The notes beneath the pieces were generated by a model that saw only the letters and a program-made list of their open reading frames with translations, searched no databases and was not told the DNA's origin. Below, piece by piece: positions 1-9,318 of a DNA stretch of 64,000 nt (its first letter is position 1; the number at the start of each line of letters is the position of its first letter). A program made the position numbers and the translations under genes. This DNA comes from Streptomyces nodosus (GTDB lineage Bacteria > Actinomycetota > Actinomycetes > Streptomycetales > Streptomycetaceae): NCBI RefSeq assembly GCF_008704995.1, contig NZ_CP023747.1:2382501-2446500 (forward strand), read 5' to 3'.

Positions 1-1
1 G

Positions 2-280
2 GTGATGAAGAGTGCCCAGGCCATCCAGGCCATGGGGTTCCTGGTGATGATGCCGCTGCAGTTCGGTTCGTCGATCTTCTCCCCGCCCTCCACCATGCCG
101 GGCTGGCTCCAGGCGTTCACGGAGTACAACCCGCTGTCCACCCTGGCGGACGCCGCCCGCGCCCTGATGAACGGAGACCATCCGGCGAGCCACAGCGTGC
201 TGGTGACCCTGATCTGGTCGGCCGTGATCACCGCGGTGATGGCGCCGATCGCGATCCGCAAGTTCACCACCAAGAGCTGA
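2..280 (+). CDS. ABC-2 type transporter permease, C-terminal part (partial)
   Basis: The window opens inside this gene, so only the last 92 or so residues are visible. They show two hydrophobic segments around a loop ending in YNPLSTLADAARALMNG. This loop and tail are typical of DrrB-like ABC-2 permeases (daunorubicin/antibiotic efflux family). The protein would form the membrane channel of an ATP-driven exporter whose ATPase gene should lie upstream, outside the window. The true start is not visible; the GTG at position 2 is only the first codon seen. Confidence 0.8.
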   Translation: MMKSAQAIQAMGFLVMMPLQFGSSIFSPPSTMPGWLQAFTEYNPLSTLADAARALMNGDHPASHSVLVTLIWSAVITAVMAPIAIRKFTTKS

Positions 281-318
281 CCTGAACCGGCGTCCGGCGG
301 GGCGACGCCGGTTCCCTG

Positions 319-3300
319 TCAGACGAGGGCGGCGGCCTCCTCCTGGGAGAGCGCGCCGCCCTCCGCGTATGCGGCCTCGTACGCCGCGTCGCCCAGCATC
401 GCCCGGGCCCTGTCCTCCGCCGAGGCCCGGGCCTCGCGCTCCATCGGGTTGCGGACGTGATAGGTCGGCAGCAGGCCGTCGGCGGCGCCCAGACACCGGG
501 CCGCGTCCCGGGCGCGCCGCCCACCGTCCAGGCCGTTGAGCGCCAGCGCGGCGGTCGTCAGATGCATGGAGGCCATATGCGGCGCGACCACCGCCAGCAT
601 CGTCTCCGCGGACCGCGCCAGCGCCTCGCGCACATGGGCCAGGGCCTCCTCATGGTGCCCCTCCAGCGTGTCCAGCCAGGCGTCCAGGCCGGAGATGAAG
701 CCCTCGAAGACCACGAACGGGAACGTCCCGAAGTCCTCGCGCAGCGACCGGACCTGGTGGCGCGCCTCGGCCATCCGGCCGGTGCGGCTGAGCCAGAGCG
801 CCAGGAAGATCCGGGCGAACGGCAGGGCGTCCAGGGACAGTCCGCTCCCCTCGTCGAGGACCTGGCGCAGCAGCCGCTCCCCGCGCTCGCCCTGCCCCGC
901 GTCGATCAGCGCGTTGCCGAGACGGGCGGTGAGCACGGACGTCTGGGCGCGGGCGCCGAGCCGCTCGGCGTACTCCCGGGCCGCCTCGTAGTCCGCGGCG
1001 GCCAGGAGGTACTCGCCCCTGTTCTCATGGGCCTCGCCACGGGCGGACAGGGCCTCGGCCACGCCCCAGATGTCCCCGATCCGCTGGAAGATCTCCAGCG
1101 CCTCGTCGGCGTCCCTGGTCGCCTCCCCGGCCCAGTGGCTGCGGTTGGCGAGGAAGTTGGCCCGCGTCTGGAGGGTCTGGGCCAGCTCCCAGGTGTAGCC
1201 GAGTTCGCGGCAGGTGCGCACCGACTCGTCGATGGCCGCGCGCATCCGGTCCCAGTCGTCGACGAGCAGCACGGTGAAGAACCACAGGGACCCGGGCATC
1301 CGGCAGGTCTGCGGCTGGCCGGGTCGGTAGGTCGCGCTGATGATTTTCAGCTTCTCCCGGCCCTCTGGGGTGTCCCAGGTCCGGACGTCCATGTCCAGGG
1401 TGGCGAGATGGAGCAGATGGGCACCGCGGCGGGCCTCTTCGAGGACCTCGGGGCGCATCGGCGGCGGACTGTCGATGCAGGCCTCGGGCAGGTCCGGCAC
1501 CGGCCGGGCGGGCGCGGCGAAGGGGTCGGGGCCCAGTTCGACGACGGCCTCGCACCAGGTGCGGGTCTCGGTGCGCAGATCACGCATCTGCCAGTACCAG
1601 GACAGCGAGAGCAGCAGACAGAGCGCCTCCTGCTCGTCGCGGAGAGCGACGGCACGGCGCAGCGCGGTGCGCAGGTTCTCGTACTCCACCTGGAACCGTT
1701 CGAACGCCGTCCGCTGCCCCGACGACCGCAGCAACGGATCGGTGGTCCGGGCGAGTTCGCGGTAGTACGTGAGGTGGGCGCGCTCCGTGCCGGGTCGTTC
1801 GCCGGACTCGTCGAGCCGCTCGCCCGCGTACTCGGCGACGGTCTCCAGGAGCCGGTAGCGCATCTGGCCGTCGCCCGAGGGGGCCGCCGTCACCAGGGAC
1901 TTGTCGACGAGCGAGCCGACCGCCTCCAGGGCGACGGGCCCGCAGACGGCCTCGGCCGCGGTGAGGTCGCAGCCGCCGGAGAAGACGGACAGTCCGCGCA
2001 GCACCGCGCGCTCGTCCTCGTCGAGGAGGTCCCAGGACCAGTCGACCACGGCCCGCAGGGTCTGCTGCCGGGGCAGCCCCGTGCGGCTTCCGGAGGTGAG
2101 CAGCCGGAAGCGGTCGTCCAGCCGGTCCGCGATCTGCCGCGGCGACAGCATCCGCAGACGCGCGGCGGCCAGCTCGATGGCGAGCGGCAGTCCGTCGAGG
2201 CGGCGGCAGATCTCGGCGGCGGCCTCGGGGTCGTCCTCGACACGGAAGCCGGGACGGACGGCGGTGCCGCGGTCGGCGAAGAGTCTCAGCGCATACGGCT
2301 GCGGCAGCGGCTCGACCGGGCGCAGCAGTTCCCCCGGTACGCCGAGGGGTTCCCGGCTGGTGGCGAGGACCGTCAGTCCGGGGCAGCGCTGGAGGAGGTG
2401 TTCCACGAGCCGGGCGGCGGCGTCCACGACATGTTCGCAGTTGTCGAGGATGAGCAGCATCCGGCGGCGCGCGCAGTGTTCGGCGAGCCGGAGCAGGGGG
2501 TCGTCGTGGCGGTCGGCGACGGCCCTTATCTCCTCGGCGCCGGCGCCGCGCAGCACGGTCTCGCGGGCCCCGACCGCGGTGAGCACGGCCTCGGGCACCG
2601 CCTCGGGGTCGTCGACCGGCGCCAGCTCGGCCAGCCACACACCGTCCCGGACCGTGGGCGCCACGGACTCGCCGGCCTCCTGCGACAGCCGGGTCTTCCC
2701 GGCACCACCGGGCCCCAGCAGGGTGACCAGCCGTACGGCGGTGAGATCGGCCCGCAGGGTGTCGATGTCGGTGTCCCGCCCGACGAAGGAGGTGAGGCGG
2801 GCGCGGAGGTTGCCGGAGGGCGGCGGTGCGAGCGGGGCCTCCTCGGCCGGGGCCACCGGGGGGCGGGGCGCGGCGCCCGACGACGGGGTTTCCGGGGCGC
2901 CGAGCAGCTCCCCGTGCAGCGACCGCAGTTCGGGCCCCGGGTCGGAGCCGAGCCGGTCGGCCAGCAGCCGTCGTACGTCCTCGTAGGCGGCCAGGGCCTC
3001 CGCCGGGCGGCCCGCGTCCCGCAGCGCGCGCAGCCTGAGGGCCTGGAGGGGCTCGTCCAGCGGGTGCAGATCGCACAGCGCGGTCAGCTCGGGCAGATGC
3101 CGCTCGCCGTGGCCCAGGGCGAGGGCCGCGGTCAGCCGGGCGCGGCGGGCGTCGAGCCGGTGGGTCTCCCAGCGGGCCGCCTCGGCCCCGCGGTCCGGGA
3201 GGTCGGCGAGGGCCGGCCCGTGCCACAGGGCGAGCGCGTCGTCGAGGACGGCCGCCGCCTTCGCGGGATCCCCGTCGGCCAGGGCGGCGAGGCCCTCTCC

Positions 3301-3621
3301 GGCGAGCCGCTCGAAGCGGTGCAGATCGATGTCGTCCGGCGCCGCGGCCAGCCGGTAGCCGCCGTCCGCCGACTCCACCGCGTCCGCCCCGAGCGTCCGG
3401 CGCAGCCGCCCCACCAGCGCTTGCAGGGCGCCGGTGGAGTCGGCGGGCGGGTCGGCACCCCACACCTCGTCCACGAGGAGGGCGGCGGGCACGGCCCGGC
3501 CGGCCCGCAGGGCGAGCACGGTCAGCAGGGCACGCAGCCGGGCCCCGCCGACCGGGACGGACGTGCCGTCGGCGCGGAACGCCTGGGTGGTACCGAGGAT
3601 GCGATAGCGCACGGGATTCAT
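319..3621 (-). CDS. SARP/AfsR-type transcriptional regulator with NB-ARC and TPR-like regions
   Basis: Predicted 1100-aa regulator. Residues 1-95 form an OmpR-like winged helix (start MNPVRYRILG, GGARLRALL). Residues 97-240 form the bacterial transcriptional activation domain (DDIDLHRFERL, DPGPELRSLH). A P-loop GPGGAGKT at 303-310 begins an NB-ARC-type ATPase with a LLILDNCEHV Walker B strand. The C-terminal third is alpha-helical and TPR-like. Such proteins activate secondary-metabolism or transport genes. I chose the ATG at 3621 because family homology begins there, although the frame stays open upstream to 4533 over the divergent M50 gene. It converges on the ABC permease tail. Confidence 0.9.
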   Translation of the reverse strand: MNPVRYRILGTTQAFRADGTSVPVGGARLRALLTVLALRAGRAVPAALLVDEVWGADPPADSTGALQALVGRLRRTLGADAVESADGGYRLAAAPDDIDLHRFERLAGEGLAALADGDPAKAAAVLDDALALWHGPALADLPDRGAEAARWETHRLDARRARLTAALALGHGERHLPELTALCDLHPLDEPLQALRLRALRDAGRPAEALAAYEDVRRLLADRLGSDPGPELRSLHGELLGAPETPSSGAAPRPPVAPAEEAPLAPPPSGNLRARLTSFVGRDTDIDTLRADLTAVRLVTLLGPGGAGKTRLSQEAGESVAPTVRDGVWLAELAPVDDPEAVPEAVLTAVGARETVLRGAGAEEIRAVADRHDDPLLRLAEHCARRRMLLILDNCEHVVDAAARLVEHLLQRCPGLTVLATSREPLGVPGELLRPVEPLPQPYALRLFADRGTAVRPGFRVEDDPEAAAEICRRLDGLPLAIELAAARLRMLSPRQIADRLDDRFRLLTSGSRTGLPRQQTLRAVVDWSWDLLDEDERAVLRGLSVFSGGCDLTAAEAVCGPVALEAVGSLVDKSLVTAAPSGDGQMRYRLLETVAEYAGERLDESGERPGTERAHLTYYRELARTTDPLLRSSGQRTAFERFQVEYENLRTALRRAVALRDEQEALCLLLSLSWYWQMRDLRTETRTWCEAVVELGPDPFAAPARPVPDLPEACIDSPPPMRPEVLEEARRGAHLLHLATLDMDVRTWDTPEGREKLKIISATYRPGQPQTCRMPGSLWFFTVLLVDDWDRMRAAIDESVRTCRELGYTWELAQTLQTRANFLANRSHWAGEATRDADEALEIFQRIGDIWGVAEALSARGEAHENRGEYLLAAADYEAAREYAERLGARAQTSVLTARLGNALIDAGQGERGERLLRQVLDEGSGLSLDALPFARIFLALWLSRTGRMAEARHQVRSLREDFGTFPFVVFEGFISGLDAWLDTLEGHHEEALAHVREALARSAETMLAVVAPHMASMHLTTAALALNGLDGGRRARDAARCLGAADGLLPTYHVRNPMEREARASAEDRARAMLGDAAYEAAYAEGGALSQEEAAALV

Positions 3622-3762
3622 TCTCTCCGGTCGCGGGGGAAGGACGGCCCGTTCGGGAACGCCCCAGCTTCCATGGAACCCGGCTCCGTCGGCGAGGCGT
3701 TTTCCGGGTGCGCCCGGTACCGTCGGGCAGGCCCTCGCACCGGCACGAGCCCAAGGAGCCCC

Positions 3763-4560
3763 ATGACCACCGCCGCGACCCGGCCCAGCGACCGGAGGAT
3801 CAGCCCCGTCTTCGTCGGGATCCTGGCCGTGACCGGCGTCACCGGCTGGGCCACCTGGACCGGCTTCGCCGCACGGCCCGGTCTCGCCGTGTTCCTGTTC
3901 GTGACGGGGGCGTGGATCGTCTCGCTCTGTCTGCACGAGTACGCGCACGCGCGCACCGCCCTGCTCGGCGGCGACATCACGGTCGGCGCCAAGGGGTATC
4001 TCACGCTGAACCCGCTGAAGTACACGCATGCGCTGCTGAGCATCGTGTTGCCGGTGATCTTTGTGATCATGGGCGGTATCGGTCTGCCGGGCGGCGCGGT
4101 CTTCATCGAGCGGAGCCGGATCCGGGGCCGCTGGCGGCACAGCCTGATCTCGGCGGCGGGTCCGCTGACCAACGCCCTGTTCGCCGTGGTGTGCACGGCC
4201 CCGTTCTGGCTGCACGCGCTGGACGGTGTGCCGCTGGGCTTCCAGTACGCGCTGGCGTTCCTGGCGCTGCTCCAGGTGACGGCCGCCATCCTGAACTTCC
4301 TGCCGGTGCCGGGCCTGGACGGGTACGGGGTGATCGAGCCCTGGCTGCCGTACGGGGTGAAGCGCCAGCTGGAGCCGTTCGCGGGGTTCGGGCTGCTGCT
4401 GGTGTTCGCGGTCCTGTGGATGCCGGAGGTGAACCGGACCTTCTTCGACGTCGTCCACTCGTTGCTGAACACCCTGGGCATCGACGATCTGCACGGCTAC
4501 TGCGGCCAGACGCTGTACCGCTTCTGGCAGCACACCCCGGACCTGTGCGTCAGCCCGTGA
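3763..4560 (+). CDS. M50 family (site-2 protease-like) membrane metalloprotease
   Basis: 265-aa integral membrane protein. The zinc-binding motif HEYAH lies at residues 58-62 in a hydrophobic helix, and the second ligand motif NFLPVPGLDG (Asp186) lies near 178-187; both are diagnostic of site-2-type proteases that cut within membranes. A strong ribosome site AAGGAG at 3752-3757 precedes the ATG. It is divergent from the SARP gene, with 141 bp between the starts. Its 3' end overlaps the convergent small membrane gene by 11 bp. The substrate is unknown; no PDZ domain is visible. Confidence 0.88.
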   Translation: MTTAATRPSDRRISPVFVGILAVTGVTGWATWTGFAARPGLAVFLFVTGAWIVSLCLHEYAHARTALLGGDITVGAKGYLTLNPLKYTHALLSIVLPVIFVIMGGIGLPGGAVFIERSRIRGRWRHSLISAAGPLTNALFAVVCTAPFWLHALDGVPLGFQYALAFLALLQVTAAILNFLPVPGLDGYGVIEPWLPYGVKRQLEPFAGFGLLLVFAVLWMPEVNRTFFDVVHSLLNTLGIDDLHGYCGQTLYRFWQHTPDLCVSP

Positions 4561-4732
4561 CCGAGGTCTGCCGGGCGCGGTCGCGGCGGATGTAGTACCA
4601 GGTCATGTTGGAGGTCAGGCCCGCCAGCAGCACCCACACGATCCCCAGCCAGTTGCCCTGGACGAAGGAGACGACGGCCGCCGCGACGGCGAGCAGGCAC
4701 ACGGTGAGGGTGTAGAGGGCGAGACGGGGCAT
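4550..4732 (-). CDS. Small two-helix membrane protein, function unknown
   Basis: About 60 residues starting MPRLALYTLTV. Two hydrophobic segments are separated by a short QGNW loop, followed by a charged tail RRDRARQ. The pattern is that of a small two-pass membrane protein. The ATG at 4732 is preferred because an upstream in-frame ATG at 4795 would add a polar, low-complexity leader. It ends inside the convergent M50 gene. I do not recognise a named family. Confidence 0.55.
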   Translation of the reverse strand: MPRLALYTLTVCLLAVAAAVVSFVQGNWLGIVWVLLAGLTSNMTWYYIRRDRARQTSVTG

Positions 4733-4801
4733 GGGGGTCGGCTCCTGACGGACGGACGGTGTGCTCGTACGGCGTCCAGTGTCCCCCATGCCCACGGCCC
4801 G

Positions 4802-5506
4802 CTAGACGTCGGTCACCCGGAGACCGGCGTGCGCCTTGTACCGGCGGTTGACGGAGATCAGGTTCGCCACCAGGGACTCGACCTGGTGAGCGTTGCGCAG
4901 CCGTCCCGCGAAGACGCCGCGCATTCCGGGGATGCGGCCGGCCAGCGCCTGCACGATCTCCACATCGGCGCGCTCCTCGCCGAGGACCATGACATCGGTC
5001 TCGATCTCTTCGACCCCGGCGTCCTGGAGGAGGACCGCGGACAGATGGTGGAATGCGGCGGCGACCCGGGACTCCGGCAGCAGCGCGGCGGCCTGTTCGG
5101 CGGCGCTGCCCTCCTCCGGCTTGAGCGCATAGGCGCCCTTCTTGTCGAAGCCGAGGGGGTTGACGCAGTCCACGACGAGCTTTCCGGCCAGCTCCGCGCG
5201 CAGGGACCGGAGCGTGTCCCCGTGGCCCTCCCACGGCACGGCGACGATCACCAGGTCGCTGCGGCGTGAGGCCTCGGCGTTGTCGGCGCCCTCGACACCG
5301 TGGCCGATCTCCTCGGCGGCGGCCCGCGCCCGCTCGGCGGCCCGCGAGCCGATGATCACCTTCTGGCCGGCCCGGGCGAGCCGGTAGGCGAGGCCCTTGC
5401 CCTGCGGCCCGGTACCGCCGAGCACGCCGACGACGAGTCCGGAGACATCGGGAAGGTCCCAGGGGTCCTTGGCGGGGGCCTTGGGTGCACTGTCGTTAGT
5501 GGTCAT
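4802..5506 (-). CDS. npdG: NADPH-dependent F420 reductase (F420H2:NADP+ oxidoreductase)
   Basis: 234-aa cytosolic enzyme that transfers hydride between NADPH and the deazaflavin cofactor F420, supplying reduced F420 to actinobacterial oxidoreductases. The N-terminal Rossmann motif GGTGPQGKGLAYRLA (about residues 30-44) and the following IIGSR NADP-phosphate site are typical. DCVNPLGFDKKG and AFHHLSAVLLQ are family blocks. The length matches the NpdG family (about 210-240 aa). The 255-bp gap to the divergent MFS gene probably holds both promoters. Confidence 0.9.
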   Translation of the reverse strand: MTTNDSAPKAPAKDPWDLPDVSGLVVGVLGGTGPQGKGLAYRLARAGQKVIIGSRAAERARAAAEEIGHGVEGADNAEASRRSDLVIVAVPWEGHGDTLRSLRAELAGKLVVDCVNPLGFDKKGAYALKPEEGSAAEQAAALLPESRVAAAFHHLSAVLLQDAGVEEIETDVMVLGEERADVEIVQALAGRIPGMRGVFAGRLRNAHQVESLVANLISVNRRYKAHAGLRVTDV

Positions 5507-5761
5507 GAGCCGACCCTACGTGCGCCCCGGCCCCGGGCACCGCCCAGGTACGAGCGATGGCGGGAAACACCACCCGGCACTCCCCGGTCGGGCGCACCGG
5601 GCGTGAACTCCGCCCCGGGTGCGCCCGGTTACGGCGGGCTCCGCACCCGAGGACACCGGGCGAAGCGCGCCGTCGCGAGACGTGCCCCGGCGACCGGGCG
5701 GAGCGGCGGCCGCCGAAAACCGGTTGCCCGGAAAGCGGGAGGCCGCTGATCATGGCCCGCC

Positions 5762-7138
5762 GTGACCGACAACGCCCCCGCCTCCCCCGCGCCGACGCCC
5801 ACGGCGTCCGCGGCACCGGAGGGTGCCCCTCCTCCCGACGACGCCCGCTCCGTGTCCGCCCGGGGCTCCCGGCTGCGCGCCCTGCTCCCCGATCTCGCTC
5901 CCTGGCACGCCTCGGTGGATTTCCGTCGGCTGTGGCTGGCCGGGCTGATCAGCAACTTCGGCACCTTCCTGACCTTTGTCGCCGTGCCGGTGCAGCTCAA
6001 GGAGCTCACCGGCTCGGCGGCGGCCGTGGGCGCGGTCGGCGCGGTGGAGCTCATACCGCTGATCGTCTTCGGCCTGTACGGCGGGGCGCTCGCCGACGCC
6101 CACGACAAGCGGAAGCTGATCCTCGCCACCGAGACCGGGCAAGGGCTGCTCTCGGTCGTGCTGCTGGTGAACGCGCTGCTGCCGGAGCCGGAGATCTGGC
6201 CGCTGTATGTCGTGGCGGCCCTGTCCTCCGCGTTCGGGGCGGTCCAGCGCCCGGCCCTCGACTCCCTCTTCCCGCGCATCGTGGCGCACGACCACCTGCC
6301 GGCCGCCGCCGCGCTGAACTCGCTGCGCTGGACGGTCGGCGGGGTCGCGGGGCCCGCCCTGGCGGGTGTGGTGGTCGCCTACGCGGGGCTCGGCTCGGCG
6401 TACGGCGCGGACGCGGTGACGTTCGCGGTGTCGCTCCTGCTCTGTCTGCGGCTGGCCGCGTCCCCCGCCTCCCATCAGGCCGCGAAGCCCTCGTTGCGGT
6501 CGATCGCGGAGGGCGCGCGGTACGCCTGGGGCCGCAAGGAACTCCTGGGCACCTATGTCGTCGACATGACCGCGATGCTCTTCGCGATGCCGCTGGCGGT
6601 GCTGCCGTTCCTCGCGGACGAGCTGCATGCCGCCTGGGCGCTCGGGCTGATGTACGCCAGCATTCCGGCCGGGTCGCTGCTGGTGTCACTGACCAGCGGA
6701 TGGACCTCGCGGGTGTACCGGCACGGGCGGATGGTGGTCCTCTCGGCGGCCGGGTGGGGGCTGGCGATCGCGGCGGCGGGCCTGGTGCGGAACGTCTGGC
6801 TGGTGCTGCTGTTCCTGGCCCTGGCCGGCTGCTGCGACATGGTCAGCGGGATCTTCCGGGGCGCCATGTGGAACCAGACGATCCCCGACGAGCTGCGCGG
6901 GCGGCTGGCCGGCATCGAACTGCTCTCGTACTCGGTCGGCCCCCAGCTGGGCCAGGTCCGTTCGGGTGGAATGGCGGCATGGAGAGGTGTCCGCACATCC
7001 GTCTGGGCGGGCGGTCTGCTGTGCACGGGCGCGGTGGCGCTGCTGGCGCTGTGCCTGCCGGGACTGATGCGCTACGACGCCCGCACCGATGAGCATGCGC
7101 TACGGCTGAGAGCGCAGCGGACGGGGACGGCGGGCTGA
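5762..7138 (+). CDS. MFS transporter (EntS/MFS_3-like exporter)
   Basis: 458 residues with about twelve predicted membrane segments. A proline/alanine-rich cytoplasmic leader is followed by the MFS cytoplasmic-loop sequence LADAHDKRKL. The overall resemblance is to enterobactin-exporter-like (MFS_3) permeases, but the substrate cannot be read from sequence. The start is GTG at 5762; no strong SD is seen, and a downstream start would remove only the low-complexity leader. It stands alone, divergent from the F420 reductase. Confidence 0.83.
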   Translation: MTDNAPASPAPTPTASAAPEGAPPPDDARSVSARGSRLRALLPDLAPWHASVDFRRLWLAGLISNFGTFLTFVAVPVQLKELTGSAAAVGAVGAVELIPLIVFGLYGGALADAHDKRKLILATETGQGLLSVVLLVNALLPEPEIWPLYVVAALSSAFGAVQRPALDSLFPRIVAHDHLPAAAALNSLRWTVGGVAGPALAGVVVAYAGLGSAYGADAVTFAVSLLLCLRLAASPASHQAAKPSLRSIAEGARYAWGRKELLGTYVVDMTAMLFAMPLAVLPFLADELHAAWALGLMYASIPAGSLLVSLTSGWTSRVYRHGRMVVLSAAGWGLAIAAAGLVRNVWLVLLFLALAGCCDMVSGIFRGAMWNQTIPDELRGRLAGIELLSYSVGPQLGQVRSGGMAAWRGVRTSVWAGGLLCTGAVALLALCLPGLMRYDARTDEHALRLRAQRTGTAG

Positions 7139-7174
7139 GGGCGCCCGCCCGCCCCGGCCGCTCCTCGGCCGTCG

Positions 7175-7405
7175 TCAGCCCTCGTCCCGTTCCCCCGCGG
7201 GGGCGTCGTGCCAGCGGGGGTCCGTCTCCCACTCCTCGTTCCGCTCCTGCGCGATGTCCATCGCGTGCCCCGCCTCCTCGCGGGTCGCATACGGACCGAA
7301 GCGGTCCTTGGCGGGGCACTCGGGCCCCTCCTCCACCTTCTGGTGGACCAGGCAGTAGTACCACTCGCCCGGTTTCCCGGCCGCCCGCCTCTTGAACAGA
7401 GCCAT
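7175..7405 (-). CDS. Small conserved hypothetical protein
   Basis: 76 residues starting [18 protein letters not shown]. It is hydrophilic, with two cysteines in a [21 protein letters not shown] context and a helical tail [11 protein letters not shown]. The start at 7405 follows AGGAGCG. It lies 60 bp from the divergent methionine aminopeptidase gene. No catalytic motif is seen; the [10 protein letters not shown] segment resembles small SPOR-like actinobacterial proteins, a weak similarity. Confidence 0.6.
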   Translation of the reverse strand: MALFKRRAAGKPGEWYYCLVHQKVEEGPECPAKDRFGPYATREEAGHAMDIAQERNEEWETDPRWHDAPAGERDEG

Positions 7406-7464
7406 CAGGCGCTCCTTTCCCCAGGAACCATGTTCCCGCACCCCCGCTGGTTAGACTCGCTGAC

Positions 7465-8322
7465 ATGTCTGGCCAGTCGCTGCTCGTACCAGGAGAGCTG
7501 TCTCCCACCCGTTCCGTCCCCGGAAACATCCGCCGCCCGGAATACGTCGGCAAACCGGGACCGTCCCGCTATGACGGCCCCGAGGTGCAGACGCCCGAGA
7601 CCGTCGAGGCGATGCGCGTCGCCGGGCGGATCGCGGCGCGGGCGATGGCGGAGGCAGCGAAGATCATCGCGCCCGGGGTCACCACGGACGAGCTGGACCG
7701 GGTCGCGCACGCCTACATGTGCGACCACGGCGCCTACCCCTCCACCCTGGGCTACCGGGGCTTCCCCAAGTCCCTGTGCACCTCGGTCAACGAGGTCATC
7801 TGCCACGGCATCCCCGACTCCACGGTCCTGCGCGACGGCGACATCATCAATCTGGATGTGACGGCGTACATCGGCGGCGTCCACGGCGACACCAACGCCA
7901 CCTATCTCGTCGGGGACGTGGACGACGAGTCCCGGCTGCTGGTGGAGCGCACCCACGAGTCCCTCGAGCGCGCGATCAAGGCCGTCAGGCCCGGCCGCCA
8001 GATCAATGTCATCGGCCGGGTCATCGAGTCCTACGCCAAGCGGTTCGGCTACGGCGTCGTACGGGACTTCACCGGGCACGGGATCAACTCGTCGTTCCAC
8101 TCGGGTCTGATCGTCCCGCACTACGACAGCCCGCACGCGACCCAGGTGCTGCAGCCCGGCATGACCTTCACCATCGAGCCCATGCTCACCCTCGGCACCT
8201 ATGAGTACGACCTGTGGGACGACGGCTGGACCGTGGTCACCAAGGACCGCAAGCGCACCGCCCAGTTCGAACACACCCTGGTGGTCACCGACACGGGAGC
8301 GGAGATCCTGACCCTCCCCTGA
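7465..8322 (+). CDS. map: Type I methionine aminopeptidase
   Basis: 285-aa dinuclear metalloenzyme that removes the initiator methionine from nascent proteins. The pita-bread signature is clear: a substrate His in CHGIPD, metal ligands in [20 protein letters not shown], the His in [12 protein letters not shown], the Glu in FTIEPML, and the last Glu in [11 protein letters not shown] roughly 40-residue N-terminal extension containing a PxRxVP-like segment is common in actinobacterial MetAP1. A perfect terminator hairpin follows the stop. Confidence 0.95.
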   Translation: MSGQSLLVPGELSPTRSVPGNIRRPEYVGKPGPSRYDGPEVQTPETVEAMRVAGRIAARAMAEAAKIIAPGVTTDELDRVAHAYMCDHGAYPSTLGYRGFPKSLCTSVNEVICHGIPDSTVLRDGDIINLDVTAYIGGVHGDTNATYLVGDVDDESRLLVERTHESLERAIKAVRPGRQINVIGRVIESYAKRFGYGVVRDFTGHGINSSFHSGLIVPHYDSPHATQVLQPGMTFTIEPMLTLGTYEYDLWDDGWTVVTKDRKRTAQFEHTLVVTDTGAEILTLP

Positions 8323-8340
8323 GCCCGGCCGCACCACCCG

Positions 8341-8377
8341 AAGAGCCCGCCCTCCCCGCAGGGCGGGCTCTTTCGTT
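8341..8377 (+). terminator. Intrinsic terminator after map
   Basis: A perfect 13-bp GC-rich stem (8341-8353 with 8360-8372) around a 6-nt loop, followed by TTTCGTT. It lies 18 bp past the map stop and 32 bp before the convergent phzF-like gene end, so it probably serves both transcripts. Confidence 0.85.
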
Positions 8378-8408
8378 CTCCGTCTTCGTCGCGCAGCTGG
8401 GCTGAGGC

Positions 8409-9053
8409 TCAGCGTTCCAGTGCGACCCGGCCGCCGACCTCGATCCAGCCCTCCGGCTGGGGCGCGGTCAGCAGTTGGGAGCCCTTGCCCTGGCGGATGT
8501 TGAGGGCGCGGCCGAGGCGGGCCGTGAGGAGCAGGGCCGCGGCTCCGGTCGCCTCGTCCTCGTCGATGCCGTCGTCGCGGCCGGGAAAGGCCCGGGCGCG
8601 CACCCGGCCGCCCGCCTCGTCCTCCCAGGCCCAGGCATACAGCCACTCCCCCGCCGGCGGCACCGTCAGTGCGTCGACCTCGGCGGCCGTCGCGTACTGC
8701 CGCAGAGTGCGCGGCGGTGCCCACTCGGGGCGGGCCTCGATCCAGCTGAACTCGCCGTCCGACCGGGCGCCCACCACCCCGGCGGGGGTGACCAGTTCGG
8801 GCACGTCGAGCAGCCAGCCGGTGCCCACACAGGGGTGCCCGGCGAACGGCAGCCGCAGCGTGGGGGTGTAGATGTCGATCACGCCGCGCTCGGGGTCGTC
8901 GACGAACACGGTCTCGCTGAAGCCGAGTTTGGCGGCGAGCTGCTGCCGGTCCTCGCGCTCCGGGACCGTCGAACCGTCGCGGACGACACCGAGTTCATTG
9001 CCGTATCCACCGTTCGGCCCGCAGAAGACGCGCAGCACGTCGTAGTCAGTCAC
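8409..9053 (-). CDS. PhzF family protein (isomerase-like)
   Basis: 214 residues with PhzF-fold landmarks: the N-terminal VFCGPNGGYGNELGVV, LGFSETVFV, TPTLRLPFAGHPCVGTGWLL, and the C-terminal DEATGAAALLL and IRQGKGSQL. The family includes phenazine-pathway isomerase PhzF and diaminopimelate-epimerase-like enzymes. It is shorter than typical PhzF (about 260-290 aa). No phenazine genes are nearby, so the substrate is unknown. Confidence 0.82.
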   Translation of the reverse strand: MTDYDVLRVFCGPNGGYGNELGVVRDGSTVPEREDRQQLAAKLGFSETVFVDDPERGVIDIYTPTLRLPFAGHPCVGTGWLLDVPELVTPAGVVGARSDGEFSWIEARPEWAPPRTLRQYATAAEVDALTVPPAGEWLYAWAWEDEAGGRVRARAFPGRDDGIDEDEATGAAALLLTARLGRALNIRQGKGSQLLTAPQPEGWIEVGGRVALER

Positions 9054-9259
9054 CGGGGCATTGAAGCATCACGAGGCGCCGGGGGCGTTCAGGGCGGAGC
9101 CCCCCGGGGAGCGGGCCCCGCGCGGGACGGGAGCCGGGGCCGCCCGCGTCCGACTTGACCTCTCTTTTGAGAGTTGTTGGCGTCCGCTTTACCTTGTCGT
9201 GATCAAGTCGTTTCTGTGATCTCTCCATGGGAGCCGAATCACAGTCCGGGCGGGTTTGA

Positions 9260-9299
9260 GATAGGTAAGGCTCAGGTAAGTTAGGCAAGCCTCACCAAT
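9260..9299 (+). promoter_or_regulatory. Iron box (DmdR1/IdeR-type operator) upstream of efeO
   Basis: The 19-bp sequence TTAGGCAAGCCTCACCAAT at 9281-9299 closely fits the actinobacterial iron box TTAGGTTAGGCTMACCTAA. A second weaker half-site cluster (ATAGGTAAGGCTCAGGTAA, 9261-9279) lies directly upstream. It ends 20 bp before the efeO start codon, so an iron-loaded DtxR-family repressor bound here would block the efe operon. Confidence 0.75.
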
Positions 9300-9318
9300 A
9301 CCGCCTTCTGGAGCACGC

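Noticed and set aside
457..4560. 1367-codon plus-strand open frame opposite the SARP gene
   Set aside because: Its first 1100 codons are the antisense shadow of the SARP gene, with Gln/Gly/Arg-rich low-complexity protein; only the last 265 codons (M50 protease) are real.
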